Shown here piece by piece: positions 5,676-7,284 of a stretch of DNA of 7,284 bases. This stretch comes from an uncultured Oscillospiraceae bacterium (GTDB taxonomy: Bacteria; Bacillota; Clostridia; Oscillospirales; Acutalibacteraceae), in the NCBI GenBank assembly GCA_900544515.1, contig UQVI01000096.1, forward strand, positions 1-7,284, read 5' to 3'. The notes under the pieces were generated by a model. The model was not told the DNA's origin and ran no database searches. It saw only the letters and a list, made by a program, of their open reading frames with translations. How positions within the stretch are numbered: position 1 is the first letter of the stretch; every line of letters begins with the position of its first letter. Made by a program: the position numbers and the translations under genes.

Positions 5676-7251
5676 AAATATTCTTAACTGCCGATTCCTC
5701 AACGGAAAGTGCTTTTTTATATAATTTCATATAATCTGCAAAGCCTTTAACATCACCGGAGTCCGGCTGGACCACAGAGCTTTTATATTTTGAAAACACT
5801 CGATTATCAAGATAATCTTCAAGCGGTTCATCCGTATGATCTGCGGCATATTTTGCAAGAATTGCGATACCCCAAGCTCCGCCTTCACCTGCAGTTTCCA
5901 TAACCGCAACAGGCGTATTCATAGCACCTGCCATAAGCTTTTGACCCACAAGCTCTGTTTTGAACAATCCGCCATGACCCATAAGCGTATCAATTTCAAC
6001 ATTTTCGTTCTCAAGAATTTCCATTCCGATTTTAAGAACGGCCATTGTTGAGTAAATCTGAGCTCGCATAAAATTGGCGAGATTGAAATCAGCGTTTTCC
6101 GTTCTTGTCAGCAACGGACGTCCTGAGGTAAGCTTAGCCACAGGCTCACCTGAAAAATAATTGAAAGTTACGATTCCGCCGCAATCTTTGTTACCGTCAA
6201 GCGCCATATTATAAAGCATATCATAAATCTGCGGTTTCGTAAGCTCATTTCCTGAAAGACGAGAAAATTCAATAAATAAGTTAACCCAGTAATCAAGGTC
6301 GGTGCAACAATTGTTACAGTGCACCATTGCCACAGGCTTACCTGTCGGAGTTGTTACCATATCTATCTCTTCATACACCTTAGAAAGAAGCTTATCAAGC
6401 ACAATCATTGAGAATATGGATGTGCCTGCGGAAACATTACCGGTTTTTACCCTTACACTGTTTGTAGCAACCATACCTGTACCCGCATCTCCCTCAGGAG
6501 GACAAAGTATACAACCGGGTTCAAGATTACCTGTAGGGTCAATAAGCTTTGCACCATTCTCTGTTAAAGTGCCTGCACTGTCGCCTGCCTGTAAAACCTC
6601 AGGAAGAATGTCGGCAAGCCTCCAGGAGAATTTGGACACCTCCGGTATATTATCAAACTGCTGCATCATTTCAGCATCATAAGTATTTGCCGCACTGTCA
6701 ATCGGAAACATTCCTGACGCCTCACCGATTCCAAGAACTTTTTTATCGCTTAGTTTCCAGTGTACGTATCCGGCAAGCGTTGTCAGATATGAAATATCCT
6801 TAACATGCTCCTCACCATTAAAAATTGCCTGATACAGATGCGCAATGCTCCAGCGCTGTGGAATATTAAAATCAAAAAGCTCTGTTAATTTTCCAGCAGC
6901 TTCCGATGTAATCGTGTTTCTCCAAGTTCTGAACTCAGCAAGCTGATTTCCGTTTTTATCAAAAGGAAGATACCCATGCATCATAGCAGAAAATCCGATT
7001 GAAGAAAGCTTTTTTATTTTTACACCATATCTTTTAAAAACATCATCATTAAGCCTTGAATAAGCATCCTGCAAGCCTTTCCATACATCGTCAAGGCTGT
7101 AAGTCCAGATTCCGTTTACAAGCTTATTTTCCCAGTCATGGCTGCCTGTTGCGATAGGATTAAAATCATTGTCAATCAAAACAGCCTTTATTCTGGTCGA
7201 ACCGAATTCAATACCAAGTGATTCAGTACCATTAATTACATAAGATGACAA
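5674..7251 (-). CDS. araB: FGGY-family carbohydrate kinase, L-ribulokinase of the short clostridial/Bacteroides-like type
   Basis: It is predicted to phosphorylate L-ribulose to L-ribulose-5-phosphate with ATP, the step between AraA and AraD. The 525 residues show FGGY landmarks in order: the N-terminal phosphate loop LGIEFGSTRIKAVLID (12-27), the sugar-side SAMMHGYLPFD (88-98) and RTWRNT (108-113), the catalytic-base region PEGDAGTGM (252-260, probable base D255), the second-lobe loop KTGNVSAGTSIF (269-280), the adenosine-site stretch GHGGLF...LVGQKLMAGAMNTPV (425-447) and ETAGEGGAWGIAI (452-464). It is shorter than E. coli AraB (566) and belongs, as I recall, to a separate branch often annotated as xylulokinase or generic FGGY kinase; position beside araA and araD makes ribulokinase the best call. 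The first motif has Glu where many FGGY kinases have Asp. The TTG start at 7251 is fixed by an in-frame TGA at 7263-7261 and by GTGAGG 7 nt upstream. It is the first visible gene of the operon. Confidence 0.9.
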   Translation of the reverse strand: MSSYVINGTESLGIEFGSTRIKAVLIDNDFNPIATGSHDWENKLVNGIWTYSLDDVWKGLQDAYSRLNDDVFKRYGVKIKKLSSIGFSAMMHGYLPFDKNGNQLAEFRTWRNTITSEAAGKLTELFDFNIPQRWSIAHLYQAIFNGEEHVKDISYLTTLAGYVHWKLSDKKVLGIGEASGMFPIDSAANTYDAEMMQQFDNIPEVSKFSWRLADILPEVLQAGDSAGTLTENGAKLIDPTGNLEPGCILCPPEGDAGTGMVATNSVRVKTGNVSAGTSIFSMIVLDKLLSKVYEEIDMVTTPTGKPVAMVHCNNCCTDLDYWVNLFIEFSRLSGNELTKPQIYDMLYNMALDGNKDCGGIVTFNYFSGEPVAKLTSGRPLLTRTENADFNLANFMRAQIYSTMAVLKIGMEILENENVEIDTLMGHGGLFKTELVGQKLMAGAMNTPVAVMETAGEGGAWGIAILAKYAADHTDEPLEDYLDNRVFSKYKSSVVQPDSGDVKGFADYMKLYKKALSVEESAVKNI

Positions 7252-7258
7252 AATACGA

Positions 7259-7264
7259 CCTCAC
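7259..7264 (-). promoter_or_regulatory. Ribosome binding site supporting the TTG start of araB
   Basis: GTGAGG on the minus strand lies 7 nt before TTG (7251-7249). The in-frame TGA overlapping it excludes a longer reading frame. The operon promoter and any operator lie at or beyond the right edge and cannot be judged. Confidence 0.7.
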
Positions 7265-7284
7265 TACCAATAATTTATTTATAT

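Noticed and set aside
7272..7284. TATAAA-like sequence at the right edge as the -10 box of the araB promoter
   Set aside because: The match is in a generally AT-rich stretch and no -35 region is visible inside the window, so a promoter call cannot be supported.

Overview
This looks like a chromosomal segment from an anaerobic low-GC Firmicute, most likely a gut clostridium of the Oscillospiraceae or Lachnospiraceae type. That is inferred from AT-rich sequence, strong AGGAG-type ribosome binding sites, frequent TTG starts, an FGGY ribulokinase of the short Clostridia/Bacteroides-like type, and a VanW protein with Ig-like and FN3 modules. No 16S rRNA or other taxonomic marker is present, so the assignment is soft.

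Positions 1-520 (+): the 3' end of a gene of unknown function whose C-terminal part carries a CxxC/CxxC zinc-binding module, closed by a strong hairpin terminator. Positions 550-1652 (+): a small MarR-regulator/membrane-protein unit. It has a consensus promoter, a two-copy palindromic operator over the predicted transcription start, a MarR-family repressor gene broken by an internal deletion, and an intact YczE/YyaS/YitT-type membrane protein gene that starts at TTG inside the end of the broken repressor. A hairpin terminator follows. Positions 1675-7284 (-): a convergent operon read right to left, araB (ribulokinase), araA (L-arabinose isomerase), araD (L-ribulose-5-phosphate 4-epimerase), then a gene for a secreted VanW-domain protein, then a terminator. 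The operon promoter lies beyond the right edge.

AraA, AraB and AraD together give the standard bacterial route L-arabinose to L-ribulose to L-ribulose-5-phosphate to D-xylulose-5-phosphate, which enters the pentose phosphate pathway. No arabinose transporter, regulator or arabinosidase is in the window. The four genes are tightly packed: a 15-nt gap between araB and araA, 11 nt between araA and araD, and a 4-nt ATGA overlap between araD and the VanW gene.

The two points most worth a second look are (i) the MarR gene, which has lost its DNA-binding core while its promoter and operator stay intact, predicting derepressed expression of the neighbouring membrane protein, and (ii) the translational coupling of an exported, modular VanW protein to cytoplasmic arabinose catabolism. 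I see no mobile element, CRISPR array, tRNA or rRNA, and nothing I would call a clearly new system.
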